A stretch of DNA of 52,955 nt from Elusimicrobiota bacterium (lineage in GTDB: Bacteria > Elusimicrobiota > Elusimicrobia > UBA1565): positions 1 to 52,955 of the forward strand of contig JACPXC010000064.1 in the NCBI GenBank assembly GCA_016196755.1, given 5' to 3'. The notes under the pieces were generated by a model. The model did not search any database and was not told where the DNA came from. It saw only the letters and a list, made by a program, of their open reading frames with translations. The translations under genes and the position numbers were made by a program. Below, one piece after another: positions 30,001-32,662 of the stretch. Position 1 is the first letter of the stretch; the number at the start of each line of letters is the position of its first letter.

Positions 30001-32662
30001 CGTCAACGAGGCCGAGCTCATGAGCTTCAGCGGCCTCGGGACGACGCTGATCGGGAACACGACCTACCCGACCTTGACTATCGTCTCGCGCGGGGACAAG
30101 CTCGGCGACGGCCCGACGCCGCTCGTCTCGCACTCCGCGGGCGCCTCGGTCCGCAAGGTCGACCTCTTCAACCAGCTCGACGACCAGGACCTCCAGATCG
30201 TGGTGGACCTGGCCCAGGACCAGAACATCTCGCCGACCGCGTCGGTGTTCTTCGTGAGCTATGACATCGGCGCCACGGCCCAGAAGAACGACGAGGTGGG
30301 CGTCAGCATCCTCGACAAATCCTGGATCACGGTCAGCGCGCCTAACGACACGACCGGCAACGTCCAGACCGGGATCACCAAGGAGCTGCCGCTGGGCACC
30401 GTGCTCAAGGCCTACCCGTTCAAGGGCACGCGGGTGTTCATCTCGCCTTTGACGATGAAGGTCGGGGCCCGGAACATCGCGCCGGGCGCGGCGACCGGCG
30501 GCCAGAAGGGGGTCGCGCTCGAGCAGTTCAGCTTCTCGGTCAACTCGGACTTCGTCCGCGTGGCGCAGATGCGGTTGCGCCAGCTCGGCACCGGCGTGAC
30601 CGGCAGCCTGGTCGGCCAAGGCGACGCCGAAGGCCTCAGCCTCTGGCTCGACGACGGCAACGGCGCCTTCACGCCGAGCGACGTCAAGATCGCCGATATC
30701 CGGCACAGCACCTTCGGCGGGAGCCCGCAGTTCGCCAACGGCACCGCCCTGCTCGACCTGTCGGTCTCCTCGATCCCCTACCTGACGGTGACGACGAAGA
30801 CCGTCTCGGTATTCCTCGTCATCGACGTCTCGACCCGCGACGGCCGCCGCATCACGAGCATCGGACATCGGGTCGGTTTCAGTCTGGAAAGCTTCGAGGA
30901 CCTCATCGGGCCCAACGGCGCCGAGCTGACCGCGATCTCCGACCCCTTCAACGACACCCAGCTGCCGGCCCTCTCCGGCCTCGTCTCGATCTCGACGGCG
31001 ATCATCCCGCTCTCGAACGCCATCCCGAAGATCGTCATCGCCCCCAACGGCTACCCGGCCTTCGCGAAGCTCGACGCCAACGGCAACGTCATCTTTTCGA
31101 CCGCCACCGGCAAGCCGGAGATCGATGAGTCCCGGTGGATCCTCGTGGCCAAGACGCAGGACGTCGACCTCACGAAGTTCGAGCCGCTCATCGACATCAA
31201 CGGGGACGGCGTGCCCGACAACTTCGACTTCATGGGCATGGGTAGCAAGAACCAGGTCAGCCTGGGCGGCACCGGCCTGCCTTCGATGGACATGGACGGC
31301 GACGGCCTGCTCGACATGGACATCAACACCGACGGCATCCCTGACATCGTCACCAGCGACGCCAACGGCAACCAGGTCTACTTCGTGGTCGACGCCGACG
31401 GCCGCGCCGAGCCGATCTCGGACCAGGGCCTGGCGCTCTCGGCCTGGAACCCGGACAGCACCAACATCAGGGTCTCCTGGCAGGTGCCGTCGTCGACCGG
31501 GAGCATCACCGGCTACCAGTTGGCGGTCGGCAAGAGCTTCGCCGAGAACCGCAACTTCCGCGACTGGACCACCTTCACCGGTCAGACCACCTCGGGCACC
31601 CTCAGCGGCTTGGCTCTGCCGGTGCCGAAGGTGTCCCACCTGGTGGGCACCTTCGGGGTCAACGACGCCACGCTCACCGTCGAGGACGCTTCCAGCCTGC
31701 TGACGCAGGGCAAGATCGTCGTGGGCGTGGAGGTCGTCGGGGTTCGTAAGCTCACCGGCAACGTCTACCAGGTGATCACCGGCCAGCCCGGCTGCCCGGC
31801 CGGCTCGGGCCGCGGCTGCGAGGGCTCGCTGCCGCAGAACCACTTGGACGGCGAGCTGGTCTCCGACGGCGTGGCGCTGGTCTCGGTGCGCGGCTACACC
31901 ACCCCGCTCGGCCAGACGCCGGGAGGCTTCGTCCCGTCGGACGCCGGCCGCCCGCTGGTCATGTACCGCGTCGACACCACCGGCCCCTCGGCGCCCGGTG
32001 TGGCCGTCGCCCAGGTGCCGGTCGGGCAGCCTTCCGGCCCGACCTTCGTCGTCACCTGGGTCGCGGCCAACGACAGCGAGTCGGGCGTGATGGCCTATGA
32101 GATCCAGGAGCGCGCCGGCACCGACCCGGTCTGGACGACGCTGGGCATGATCCCGGCCGTGAGGGTCGGCGGGGTGGTCAACAACTCCTATCAGGTCGGC
32201 AACTCGGCGGTCAATCCATGGGAGACGCCGCGCAAGGACAGCCAGTTCCTGACCTATCGCCTGCGCGCCTACAACAACGCCGGCGTGGCCTCGGCGTGGA
32301 CGCCCGAGTCGTCCGCGGTGGCCACGACCCTCTCCAACAGCGTCATCAGCAACGTGACCAACTACCCGAACCCCTTCGACAGCCGCAAGGGCGGCCCGGA
32401 GGGCAAGACGGTCATCGCCTACGAGTTGGGCGCGGCCGCCGACGTAGAGATCGTCATCTACGACCTGCTCGGCTACGTGGTCAAGACGATGAAGCTCTCC
32501 CCCGGCTCCCAGGGCGCCCAGTTCGGCAAGAACTTCGTCGAATGGGACGGCAAGAACGGCATGGGCCGCTACGTCTCGAAGGGCGGCTATATCGCCCGCA
32601 TCAAGGTCGGCTCCTCGCTGGGCACCGCCACCGTCATCCGCAAGATCGGCGTCATCCACTAA
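2..32662 (+). CDS. Giant secreted multi-domain repeat protein, 5' end outside the window
   Basis: The frame is open at the left edge and runs to a TAA at 32660-32662, giving 10,886 visible residues (over 1 MDa); the start, and any signal peptide, lie upstream. The bases before the first in-frame start already encode the same module type, so this is a true partial gene. Zone A (to about 17365) repeats a module built around 'ARDxAGN', then 'FxxDxxxP', then 'GTAxD' and 'YWxGxxW'. Zone B (about 17366-25530) repeats 'LLPGExxxPGSPTGK' and 'TDxFxNxxP'. Zone C (about 25530-31000) carries Asp/Asn/Gly loops. The end holds fibronectin-III-like domains and a FlgD-like C-terminal domain. Composition is rich in Gly, Ala, Thr, Ser, Asn and Asp with few Cys, as in extracellular adhesins. 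Ig-like architecture suggests a surface or secreted adhesin or rod; no enzymatic domain was recognised. The function is inferred, but the reading frame is certain. Confidence -1.
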   Translation, partial: QVYTSGGKWTYQPVNNFNGGVFKDGALYRVFVKARDAAGNWVNNVTAPSASGGAYTYTFGYDVSRPSASISSPSDSAPRKALATLSGQAVDASAPGGGGVKSVYVAVQNTADPAGQWWNWGAPGSFSLANPPPWPTDGTSPGSAWVLVATTSARGLFSVPWSTPVPSGMLASSNTYRVVVGVWDWTTNRSNNPAAAGVGTEFRFDDQAPVVGSTFPVSGGKYNAAGLLALSGKAFDNVTGNSGVASVEVLLKNNFTGAYWSGTASDFDAPPPGYDNWVSVPVTQVSTGVEWSRSWPTLDSNKTYVLWTRATDNTVNVSTHPGYPAPDHSASLNANQYPNGAAAVTFFYDNLAPVSKLTSPANNAFVRNIGSLGTLAGTAWSDASNGAGATVDQVKLNLWCSGCAAGSVPGWWNDPWVAGAEPPLIFSAGVSAPSWSRSFTNTWEDGYQYKVYSQARDEALNSEVGEAVGSFVVDLTTPAALVTFPVPGGSAGSGPVTILGTANDRFCDVVDQAEPGGGNPLCVGGARDFQSGIKPSSVVVSVQDISGGTCNGGALVNACWWNKTAWVDQAAPVWSTATFAGDSSGTWTYALMGGALIDLRQYKVASYARDFAGNYQTLITSNTFTADFSAPVSTITVPLNGSFPEALPQVAGTAQDVGSAGVRRVYLAYYRVSGTPAWWNSTTKQFDQPDAPTPPLPTVDASYWVQASTNNASPVGWAATGVSTPAFISGLIYQVLAAAEDRGLNLETLPAAVNGRNRVQFTFTEPIPRSGFLQPAANAHFLPAAVTITGTANEPAIGLELRLTDVTNAGSELVLDFAANSWKPQGTYNLFAAAGSTYTDNGVGQTDNWIYSVGAATWTANGLFRQFQLQARAKTATLTESPAQGPVPIFVDQVVPLSGFTFPTLSFTNSVPDLRGTATDNSDGSAGAAKSVYFRLKHQNGNYFNFVSSAYVVSAVNCASAPDDTCAPASGAGGSNYLVQHGSLTNTEAFTPDIQYTAELIVRDRAGNFPAPASKDFTWDVTAPVSGITQPVVSKPVNALASVLGTAADGHEIKASSFSIESKLTGKCFEPSNNSFESACPRWVVTSSNPAGTSWSFGEASLSAALLAYSNTWYTLLARGVDTAGNLQTSFSAGLSSRSFLFDNVPPAAGITFPAHNGNYKAAAIGGADPLIKFQGTVSDPGAPWSAGIRSAELRVSYIEAADTFYWRPGVGWSSGTAVVNNGYFSATNADNSVWDDITAPVWAAAGVQRAYRIEVRGQDDSSLADGTATGNRGTPATLGTDIRDFVVDDSIPTFALQSPAAPELNALGTISGTANADLAGLLDVAVRLQRIAGGADEDWTGSSWTALNDHYSTATLSGVTGNVSWTYSDLTGALANNRQYRIFVRLRDRSGNERTAPGGGDFDFKYDTIAPTLDVRFPFGPPATPAYSNSAESTRLVELSSGAVADGWAGVSEVWIAVSSGLSKDIWYDHSTGRFDHGPDASIFWTTRVYSGGASWLYSPSTWSKTLGSQTITFKDGVAYNVYVKARDRAGNWINDVAQPIDSGLGQRQEFKYDLTPPNGTVTTPTDATSTRTLASLQGAWTDGGSAPAGPSGLAKVYVAVEHAAGPQASANVYWDWAGGTFNLPDPGNDLGSAAWTQVSSLSVTQIETSLSWSTPTPAAMLSSSNTYRVVTLVVDQATNKQVNPTGAGKGAAFRFDNQVPQVSVTFPADGKSYNQGTLAGMAGIADDGNTGASGLVTVQILLKSNQLDGYWNGGDSNSTNDWDTTPVVKYDNWQTVTGLKNWSKAFPNIDFLDSTCFTVWVRALDAAANLSAVPLQGQFDSGLNADATPAIQFTYDNSKPVSRVSAPPAFANSPTITAIAGTSADVFEGVFQPALVTKMEFKLSKSNGDWWQLANFFAPGEPAFANVTSGLANWTKSGITFQDGYSYDAVSRSSDNAGNVESALSTRTFIIDLTTPVARIGLPADNGFVGASLTQIVGTADDRYCALPAESEAACPGAGGRVYQSGISSAAVLMAMQEVDGAYWTGGASTFTSIVPVWSTATFVGDSSGAWTWAFSAANLVSPRQYRVSTRVERDRAGNYQTVYATHTFTYDTTNPLSLATSPVGALGSVSLIEGTAVDPAPGALDNVLISIKEEDCFGSCHTGNYWSGTAWTVNEVWLGTATITEFDPGPDGNNNGVCEAGETCRWVYDASGVAWDNRSTYTVVARGRDVGGNIKTVPGVRELQFYLETPAAVISVTQPPLVGGLPHYKGASPFINSVSGTGTNLRATEGARITLRRLTTPTSYWSEGSASWTNDPSTYTAVNTPIGIITKSLSSPYHMTNASYTMTIVGVNNANQESTPPTVRDFIVDDVNPAGQYTSPAPAACPGEPGVDACLAVLPAIIGTAVDPGNPAGVAAPIVDVRVRLQDNQAPVNKFWDGSFFAPLSSLSDIVASTNAAAVLNWSTGTLAEPALLDGVDYTLFMFGKDRAGNQESNPSFMSQFTFVWDRTPPTAYLIHPSSGEVYHNLVTITGTAVDPAGADGPKRSGVSSVKIRITRPSNDTCFAGASFGACSGASDLAVAGTDPWQYANGALTGALANGATYVITVQAADAAGNNQAGFNVPVSSRTIRIDKNPPLAGFGRPVQGVAYTPDDLDGGNALTGTASDPESYLYPRADAILDGGVQVVIWYLQSGTSFYYNPTACDPAKFCSTTGEEASYTAATDTFTWKMNFTSTDWVSDKDYRSKVRARDRARTSTGTVVGNQSVPGIAGQDFVSFLVDGTAPTAFIESHLDGVFIQELSEVRGTANADLAGATSYYLRISTKAGTAPEAFWNGDVWTTDPANLPVQVTGSTGIVSWRYPGDIIGHRPPDIFEAEGTPYALSFQVKDQAGQLSAASTNTVTLDRVGPSVAISTPMADPYQYYGPSRLLSQLRGNSSDSPAGVARVELELRNLDEGSFWHVGTSTWVVGVSSFAVAAATNPWTFVSPNWIHDKKYRLVLRAVDTAGNVTATPLERDFFYDANRPSSTIHVPSQPVYPRSQPILLSGTAVDGVNAAGQSAAGILRIEIAVQETVSGNYWKGTTGLGGFAAGEAWRIVASTPSGSPVPWSYPAFGDTIPTWQDAVNYTVRVRAFDRALAQEAPEQSFAFTYDQTAPTTTVTGPTFADFVPSPSTITGGFTEAFGSPRVQVAIRQQNGAFWDGSSFNGGIAWYDAQVWQSTWSFYDADFAAAYAALPSPIRYTVWAAGTDPAGNINRSTQGFSWAPPGEDGGYTIDHFAPVSLTTYPATAYLTGAVTPIVGTARDEVSGAGMLGTSSVLLKVLQLDAAGTTGYHNGLGSFVVGPDPGFNLPVQSFVNGSPGGTPGQWTSDPNVLPEVDFQEGYQYKVVTRSRDLANPPNVEVAVTTFAFIIDRSTPSAAFNVPLPVIYVSTNSLSFASGTHSEPFTGGNVISSVSKVEVQVQDVSVGPHSIPANENYWTGHTSAWLNGSTATTAGLQPNSWSVGSLPTDWTHGQNCGGVCADGRRYKVRVRAIDRAGNQGLFPTSAQSAEALVVVDVTNPKSWIAFPSVADDAISTSFNSITGTAVDIEVNDSSAGVRQVEVSILGDTGPGGCNTGNYWVENAGIFVNTGGVPVWNPATFNPGTGVWDFASGQVVPLDSRLGLNCFYIVVARAVDQANLAQNSLQGAGEPARRRWRFQPPPAVTSITSPLSAHFNVLNPFTGTTNDDTYKVDVQIDRADTGQCWGGSNALGWVNCTGVTVSTAVRVVHPPEAGGWVYPPAGETLPPLLDNTTFTLSIRGRNIADLPEVGSGFAHAVTYKVDRTSPTATVSFPTGGFVNVYPTLGGAILDPLNAGVQAGIKQPDGVSVRIRRSNGDSWDQLQGKWVGNPAFSTVPYHVSGDSWTFAAVPASVTWTTNETYQIFVFGEDNSQGGVSGNTGDGTSVKATFIFDTAIPTASITSLVRGSTYSAVTVSGTVNESAPGLLDFVELTIKDHGTLGNPFIQYWNGTAWVGAVSTRAAVTGTNWVYGSTPVFQDQHYYTIFTAARDQAGNVQTQANFVQNASSFTFFVDQSTPVASFTNPTGSDYFTNNMGLVTGRVVDPAAGVNAGVHDVVNVKVQVKFVLGATTFYYDNGGNFSDTCPSCSENASWFNPRDGNFQVEGPSSGTWVYDNGNIATRWVADRTYVISARGVDDALPANEAPNDPTRLSNVVYDITPPGVAAAGPADKTPQKTVTVVSGTVTDNYSGAQSVRLVLTYLDAGATYYWNDGVVPSSFTTAYDDVAAVVAVPGSLATTWSYDTSAISQLNDGTILAREFRVFAYAADRSGNGFSGASTKTFVIDNTKPTGHPTRPPSDAFVFSGNRYYSPLLAGAETWGNPVDPISGTAADAAYPAGYPTARPSLVQARVKRSFDDFYWTGSSWTATVGTWLTMAGSTTWSWTTPPAVSTPTAWDDNQKMTVDVRVVDLVGNVSTLTTEDFNWDSAPPTVFVAQSTRTFVKTLPLLSGYGDDPLDVSEIGVGGRDSSVQSVQVSVRNNSLIPGKWWDGANFDVSDVAHTGGGGWSPANVQVENSTADWTVATTSITFAHGASYSINTRAIDHAGNVTVTPSSFTFVFDNRASTVSLAMPPVQAGLVLSQLPLISGTASDEVSLDRVELRIRRNDGIFLYWDPGNYDAIHDNRFTRPETDGLAWFPASGTLAWSTGTFPTDFFRNGKSYQVHSRAVDKAGNVSAVAVSSFAFTTILPRTFVVDPSTRALSVWPGIAGTAVDDNAAVSTVSVAIQRLSDGSWFNDAGFILPGTTEPIWRQVTVPGIDCSPGAGVSCAWSYGVLASVNLTPGLQYHVISISTNSAAKVESFGLGNAGTGRDFTFTWDTLEPDSKLTIPANGATIPTLAAIAGTASDQDPGAGMHDPTSLATFKSSMTLSIRELGPAQGAYWNGASTFTLATEQFFEVDTLTHLGGNQYTWSLNAGTRLPTFASGRSYRIRVRAVDSALPVANAETTLDQRDFNFETSEATVSIGVPVNLSAHRVLGTISGSASDQFGVQSASVAIQVKNGSFWTGTAFDSVPPVWFTAELTDTGDGKNYAWSYSSTTFNFADDTVYTLGVRAVNRAGVQKVGQPVEFTFDTAAPEAGVGHPTRQSSPVNANGVGFYLGSLTSITGTATDTVLPKVNPSNVNDVQVKIQSLSGSDAGKFWDGSGFNDNITVWLPTNISGAPPDQFDKTTGLPPGNKMSTGSVYEIEARAIDRATNVETILLKSSTFTYDPQPPLVSMTVPVSDISVASTPFKFCSPSNVCAGLTQILGTANDNFNVRQVEYRIRNQPDPASFWNQGNNQFEQNDSLWITASGSASLAGAFQWVGSTLPSFAGLSDQRFSINVRARDAAGNVLAYSTSTFVYDKTEPVSVATSVVSGSTISTLGAVYGTATDGNSPTPDGINAPEVDQVLFRIRRVSDNLCWDFIGAFGDANCPFSVPATLSGTAPAYEWVMGLGNGLPPDSKLETGTSYYINTRSRDKALNFQTAMSTRIFTFDAAPPNTTISTPLPGGFYRPSELGALGGDAFDYPAGVAGVSYNMYDATTGRWFDAVGSTFSLAAEPAPWAASLVVNAWQKSIGSPASTFANGHTYQLRKLGRDLVNNVEASTTPMTGWLVDSSTPTTTILTNTGKGDGETENDQVRLIGKAFDITPPGNPGQQLGMSSITLATDIIFTIRQTDSFLNTTEIPGDTYWNGSAFVDGTLTSDVTCTAPGVPANCRWVQSSFYDPTTYDWDYRGLGVGGVPWPRGKVYFVRSRARDAAGNLTSPTDVGIPSYKFKVAAPAQGFRVELIGAQPPYVAGDPFQVRVTALDDLSNVAADYADWIQFQSLDAGAPEGNDGVTFPTDYKFTAADNGVHDFTARLRMTGTRSIRVQQSVPFNPAIAGSTGSISVVPGPADRILLTLPNQLPAPGTTAGRSGVVAISTAGQTFVATLRVTDQFFNTVPSSSPVGVTVGHDDANSDPVVLGAWSGGVVTAPVALKSKRGAWSVPGASAETTVTASGAGTPGVFNGQGVRVQANGASTTKNILLRLPGESLDPGSPTGKTAVLPSEQEAGSTFTATAYATDQFFNPYEPLQLQTPAVWVEAGTPYAQTGTTVTLAQGSTTFGLYLPVASTTTLISAKTQTATFVGNSTRVALSPARQLSGAWRLQLLLPNMVQDPGSGAGFKNALQALTVGSTSTARVNLIDAFYNTVFGTTTFIGAVAFPTVRLDFTDGNVAARGLVPASQSLINGTRQFSFLPVTRTGGILPLQQMSAVDNAAFYSSDTVRDIPVNPGPATKLQLILPIETAAEGSPTGKTGSARLFRAGDGYLATIRATDDYWNLTSDGRNVALSVSDVYASTQPAIPLLAGEVALSFSPRTSTAAALMTISAVDVDSVIPKLTTHSMTGLGVDPSGLAKLIAIIPGETYAPGKPPYDTGTTGGRTIDQSTTVPAGTPLTFTVRAVDSQWNTVAANFSVSMFNDDPAAVVPTPTLTLVGGVTTFTYTPVTVGARTAGAAAAGVASSTTSVFTVAGSRLSLLVPGETPDPGNVGALGRAGVPDASGAPGVQRFTAGTPFTVTVRLTDALFNPIPAGVPVTARFYSNDPNAVLPADTVLPLSGETTMSVTLASATALGGGSLVWVQPVANPNIAVSTASSLLVDPGTPSRLLVLAPGMTPAKGAPAGYAGTPIATAAGANYPIQVFVTDSLFNPVLCADYPAGPPGPDCIEPGIKTTLGDPHAPSVPDYQLTGGSRAISLEFWANTVIDPVGGPWTIAVSTGDGSALSSMTVGGVVVNPAAPYQFQVLVPTETAVGGSQPLLGRSTYSAVAELAGATFTITVNLVDRFYNRMPPGFNSTFRLSSDDPNNRLGNFGSFTTFNGQRVSTGVYLVTQSTAVGWVIRASTTTGDNILTGVSTRFRINPSTPSHMLAMLGPQQQADGIGVTGNPGVEIAGEFITVRVLATDPGYNFTPTVNKTGIRLVSDDGFAQSSWTLTMTDGVAVASISLRTAGVRSFTLSDQSGTPPLLAGVVTSTFTMTASNPTRLRVLLPTQFGVAGSTGSGREGSVTVQPAGSTVTVTVQITDAFWNLTPGASQQIRLTSSDLFGTLTPATMTIVGSGLSDVVFRRAAFNTIRAEMLSEPPAWGPTVAADTSPVVQVTAGLAKNLLLLLPGESFQPGSPTGKSGVPSANLRAGNSFQVTVGIMDQFLNLVPSRPADVRLKTPSGFPFALATTTGAIDTTVGYTNPPLQATLVARATWHQLIAEDFLSSGLQDSPFSSTFTVRPNYAYGLQLLMPGESNSAGNGIYPAGGRQGVISTQTAGTPFFATVNLVDQYNNIQDEQSVGPDVFVVTSDLYDINPAIAQLQQGAVAVQTSLISKSSVAVLSVTPDSQVLSDVCGVSGNVPCLAQAPAAITRPFKVYASTATKLLITLPGEQLTPGLGKTGNPGPFTMTMPQTAFQATVNLLDAFNNLATERTGGNQDSNPVAVMPEVAVALPADPIATPPPAQTLGLGQRSFSVVPLTALSTYTVTAATTALSAVYYSSASSSALEVLPGPAHHLHFTNVPSTAAAGASIGVSLLAHDEFHNLLSTGPNVYTKSVQLSAEVLAPPQNAEFNPSVAVFLASDGGLKNIPGAFKLKKSGARWIKGAQTDAALVITTERSPFSTQPLVTILPGSPGAVTVEPGPTSQVIPVRAGSILNPGVQAITGQLADAFNNPVVSSSPVNIEIVDVAGVPGSLVYDPGGGWVDIGASTVVLTDAKGRIGKNADVDNLNLPLGYRVSNIAGQSARIWIGTSAAPGNLTPYVLNQRNLSGSLLTIGGKASQLVFVSTTAAAPVSDVPAGGGSFVIRRLDDFGNPTDQDQTDINLSLASGEIQPHTQAGVSQGTPNTILGDYGFMEPNSPFNFITGLSIPDGLTDGAFRYRDRMSSYAGVSPAANESVGGRPGYWTLRIVPTAVDISSLSFAMRLDPGDPVKLGFGNVPNKIVAGKVYDVGGVTLRGFQAQVQDSFSNPRASTYPITVALTVPSRLASPQFDSFSFSSSSDIAGGLPPLFLNPVTTVTVPTLSFQATFFYLDTRASANYPPGWAYPAPFSTAPVIQTSDADGVLQSTRQYVNIISDTINRVAVMSLSSPGLLAGATSETLIMQTQDRFGNASAVQSGQEDAGKPYVTFVTTSNSKGNRQFSSPDVFNFTITTGLARLYPGQHTTSFYLIDTLVGPTTWEITALELESRSWAHTVATYTVQPGPPVQAAFTSVMRRLVAGTTVQTGLETQLSTGTAIEVALFDQFGNLTSSSWAFHTILFNSQDSPTMRGGTDPTRATVDGNDWALMGPSDAPLPVTVNLNSTGGRFFAWDTKVGTKTLQAVVVRQDGFTMPTVTHQIEITPNSADYITIHHPFTAVNPLKVNTPGVIARLQGLQTLGVVLRDKFGNIASGHPINGRYFTGLVVFTTNGSSTTVNIDDLEDSTTTPNSHFFDGQNDATPGVFTGLQIQDAIVEELQIRATAQSQPTLYGYTKDAGRAFNDPQFTPTSLSDGNVFVAGVVITPTDLAPEKDPATGLVKPSKGAVGQVRPVIRQGDGTPAASTPDAQKPVEMIRLTARVLPSSATFLYGELSGLQIQKTGLLDPAHVQELGLWLDEDSDGAFNSAADVFIASATLDGLIWYFGDPLHGQTPLNVKDATRTFITTLSKSYFLALRMHATGYADGELPSSLGLLMPSPSYVRLSTNSPLGIASNSFAIKTATSPVEREAARINVVGESIGAWWNAKDELGNLLGLSSYSYVDQGTDGVGMLKVKMWTSNFVGTLGKIRVTHNGDGAFGDVRSVRLFADTGDDGDPTVGDGAFQRTRDTELTDCASPPKFTNLTSELSLAIRPASSLDCKGQLATFNEAQRTISNSTITYFVVYDIEAGATPLKFHGVQISGPSDVVPLAGNGLTQSFAPVVSTNVIVRPTADFAVVDTVNSEGCPLPGGACGPSDFVTSVPGSIVQAAKNAPVMKMTMKTFSGAALWSGVKLDRWIHSSQQGGAIRLNNAATDVDDIKIWYDANDNGLLDTTTDQVVSPLSGVIHKFQHGRLAVAISSSAPSPVDVVVENMSAFFPDDDPFPAVPERLVFNDGQTDEAQKEVMLCTAVDIASNTWRNCLRAQDGTSQMSFSSNTVISGPARIPLLGFGGGQTLTAAKKNYFVTYDVNPLATVNSESNLGVAIPNTFYFMIQAPKNMASTNVGLPPLGNTLSLVTNVSPFADGVVVRASNTVDPSFGPFLQQRSTGSVLTFTMETGVADALWRFVIVQATGTSSAVGAHVNDVELVSLWRDRNNDGRLDPGLDELMGTGKFGNAGNPQLARVNISTPTKIFTPAAAPIPQRFFIGYLIGRNAVTNDPVTQVARTLGATLVDTAFPQNNPTVDEAGANALSLPDAYLPAGSNLPFPGKLRALIPSEQTMFVNATPLFSSSSGTFASPTLLEDRIIGVAGSTEAYWLVSSTAGLPTGGATTYISVGGTVTASGDVVGFELVSYEDVGQVLVGPNWYDALLNVKRGTLGTAPRAHSSGEIIGPMRLQGALDSALMRFEAWSSEFQVQWRRLEMPFKTPSPLGVRDADVRSVKLYKLVDGTVNDRSRFEPLAPAQKRDVLLGQGTMAGGRVELDFIDETLLGQPFTLVSPTTALFILSVDIDQAARFSNEQLLQKNEVLRLYKPKDGLDNLGDFKLGPEGAGHDVVVVNKEAHTPPSPIVPTVNTLHLSMLSIAPDAAQQNQLFVPVAKIRARSSENTVRWERLRLDRLGAGGAIDTDITLLRVWKNGDGDDSFSAGDRATDTAGNFINQISFGNENYETGTKEIVFKTPIVVSTTPADFYVTYDFSQFAGVGTQHAVTIANSTYVIVEVPHAVELTTETLATVRVDEVASAITLGVNDVIFTNSVDQVGQAQSKVPFLRLNLKADVGTARWQKVRLERGGGSQDPDKLFGRNTNVSFVRIWKDINQNDKLDAPDINLNEAVTMTQAQVLASAATPFSMVVLSTEGFPENGIGRVYVNEAELMSFSGLGTTLIGNTTYPTLTIVSRGDKLGDGPTPLVSHSAGASVRKVDLFNQLDDQDLQIVVDLAQDQNISPTASVFFVSYDIGATAQKNDEVGVSILDKSWITVSAPNDTTGNVQTGITKELPLGTVLKAYPFKGTRVFISPLTMKVGARNIAPGAATGGQKGVALEQFSFSVNSDFVRVAQMRLRQLGTGVTGSLVGQGDAEGLSLWLDDGNGAFTPSDVKIADIRHSTFGGSPQFANGTALLDLSVSSIPYLTVTTKTVSVFLVIDVSTRDGRRITSIGHRVGFSLESFEDLIGPNGAELTAISDPFNDTQLPALSGLVSISTAIIPLSNAIPKIVIAPNGYPAFAKLDANGNVIFSTATGKPEIDESRWILVAKTQDVDLTKFEPLIDINGDGVPDNFDFMGMGSKNQVSLGGTGLPSMDMDGDGLLDMDINTDGIPDIVTSDANGNQVYFVVDADGRAEPISDQGLALSAWNPDSTNIRVSWQVPSSTGSITGYQLAVGKSFAENRNFRDWTTFTGQTTSGTLSGLALPVPKVSHLVGTFGVNDATLTVEDASSLLTQGKIVVGVEVVGVRKLTGNVYQVITGQPGCPAGSGRGCEGSLPQNHLDGELVSDGVALVSVRGYTTPLGQTPGGFVPSDAGRPLVMYRVDTTGPSAPGVAVAQVPVGQPSGPTFVVTWVAANDSESGVMAYEIQERAGTDPVWTTLGMIPAVRVGGVVNNSYQVGNSAVNPWETPRKDSQFLTYRLRAYNNAGVASAWTPESSAVATTLSNSVISNVTNYPNPFDSRKGGPEGKTVIAYELGAAADVEIVIYDLLGYVVKTMKLSPGSQGAQFGKNFVEWDGKNGMGRYVSKGGYIARIKVGSSLGTATVIRKIGVIH
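83..13300 (+). repeat. Higher-order repeat: three diverged copies of a ~4.4 kb block inside the giant gene
   Basis: Matching landmarks recur in the same order at a spacing of 4.3-4.5 kb. The 'ARD.AGN' module with its flanks is at about 83, 4561 and 8926. 'F(V/I)(V/I)D..TP' is at 1412, 5852 and 10160. The Phe-rich 'QF..E.P' type boundary is at about 2277, 6679 and 11016. The 'T/SFYW/Y' module is at about 3610, 8032 and 12312. 'GTANADLAG' is at about 3940 and 8357 in copies 1 and 2 only. Each block holds about a dozen Ig-like modules. The copies are diverged at the protein level, so this looks like ancient segmental duplication of a multi-module block, not recent slippage. A shorter fourth block (about 13300-17270) may exist, but I could not align it securely by eye. 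Confidence -1.
17366..25530 (+). repeat. Second module array (~360-400 nt period) in the giant gene
   Basis: From about 17366 the protein changes character. The recurrent start 'L(L/V)PGE', followed by a 'PGSPTGK(T/S)G'-like stretch, occurs near 17720, 18112, 18475, 18868, 19224, 19576, 19972, 20368, 20740, 21091, 21457, 21829 and 22240. That is a period of about 350-410 nt (about 120-130 residues). Each unit also has 'AG..F.(A/V)TV..TD.(F/L).N' and ends in a Thr/Ser-rich strand. The pattern resembles invasin/filamin-type bacterial Ig-like modules and differs clearly from zone A. Units from about 22600 to 25530 are more diverged but keep the 'D.FGN' signature. Confidence -1.
25530..31000 (+). 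repeat. Third module array with calcium-type Asp/Asn/Gly loops
   Basis: Modules here carry an acidic loop typical of calcium-binding repeats, for example 'DEDSDGAFNSAAD' (about 25850), 'DANDNGLLDTTTD' (about 27062), 'DRNNDGRLDPGLDE' (about 27870), 'DINQNDKLDAPD' (about 29842) and 'DDGNGAFTPSD' (about 30652). Each is preceded by a 'VxxVxLWxD' strand and followed by a 'YFVxYDI' strand. Spacing is about 530-810 nt, and the longer units contain inserted domains. Calcium binding is inferred from the loop pattern; calcium would be expected to stiffen such an extracellular rod. Confidence -1.
31190..31420 (+). other. Thrombospondin-3/dockerin-like calcium-loop stretch
   Basis: This segment of the giant protein contains tightly packed loops: 'DINGDGVPDNFD', 'DMDGDGLLDMDINTDGIPD' and 'DANGN'. 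They follow the DxDxDGxxD spacing of thrombospondin type 3 or dockerin-type calcium loops. It joins the module array to the C-terminal fibronectin-III-like part and may act as a calcium-dependent hinge or linker. The motif is seen directly; its role is inferred. Confidence -1.
31430..32335 (+). other. Fibronectin-III-like domains interrupted by a small beta-rich insert
   Basis: The segment opens with 'IRVSWQVPSSTGSITGYQLA', a typical FN3 start with an early Trp and Tyr. It closes with a second FN3-like stretch, 'FVVTWVAANDSESGVMAYEI' to 'YRLRAYNNAGVASAW'. Between them (about 31630-31960) sits one of the three phage-like beta inserts described in the findings. FN3-like pairs next to a sorting-type C-terminus are common in large secreted proteins. 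Confidence -1.
32350..32659 (+). other. FlgD-Ig / type IX sorting-like C-terminal domain of the giant protein
   Basis: The last ~100 residues start with 'NYPNPFDS', then 'TVIAYELGAAADVEIVIYDL' and 'GYVVKTM', and end 'GGYIARIKVG...VIRKIGVIH'. This is the FlgD-Ig-like / type IX secretion (por) C-terminal-domain pattern: a 'YPNPF' entry, a 'V.I.IYDLxG' strand and a final 'GxYxxxI' strand. In Bacteroidota such domains direct export and surface attachment. In other phyla the same fold is common on large secreted proteins, but its use as a sorting signal is less certain. A PorV-like gene lies 1.1 kb downstream. Confidence -1.
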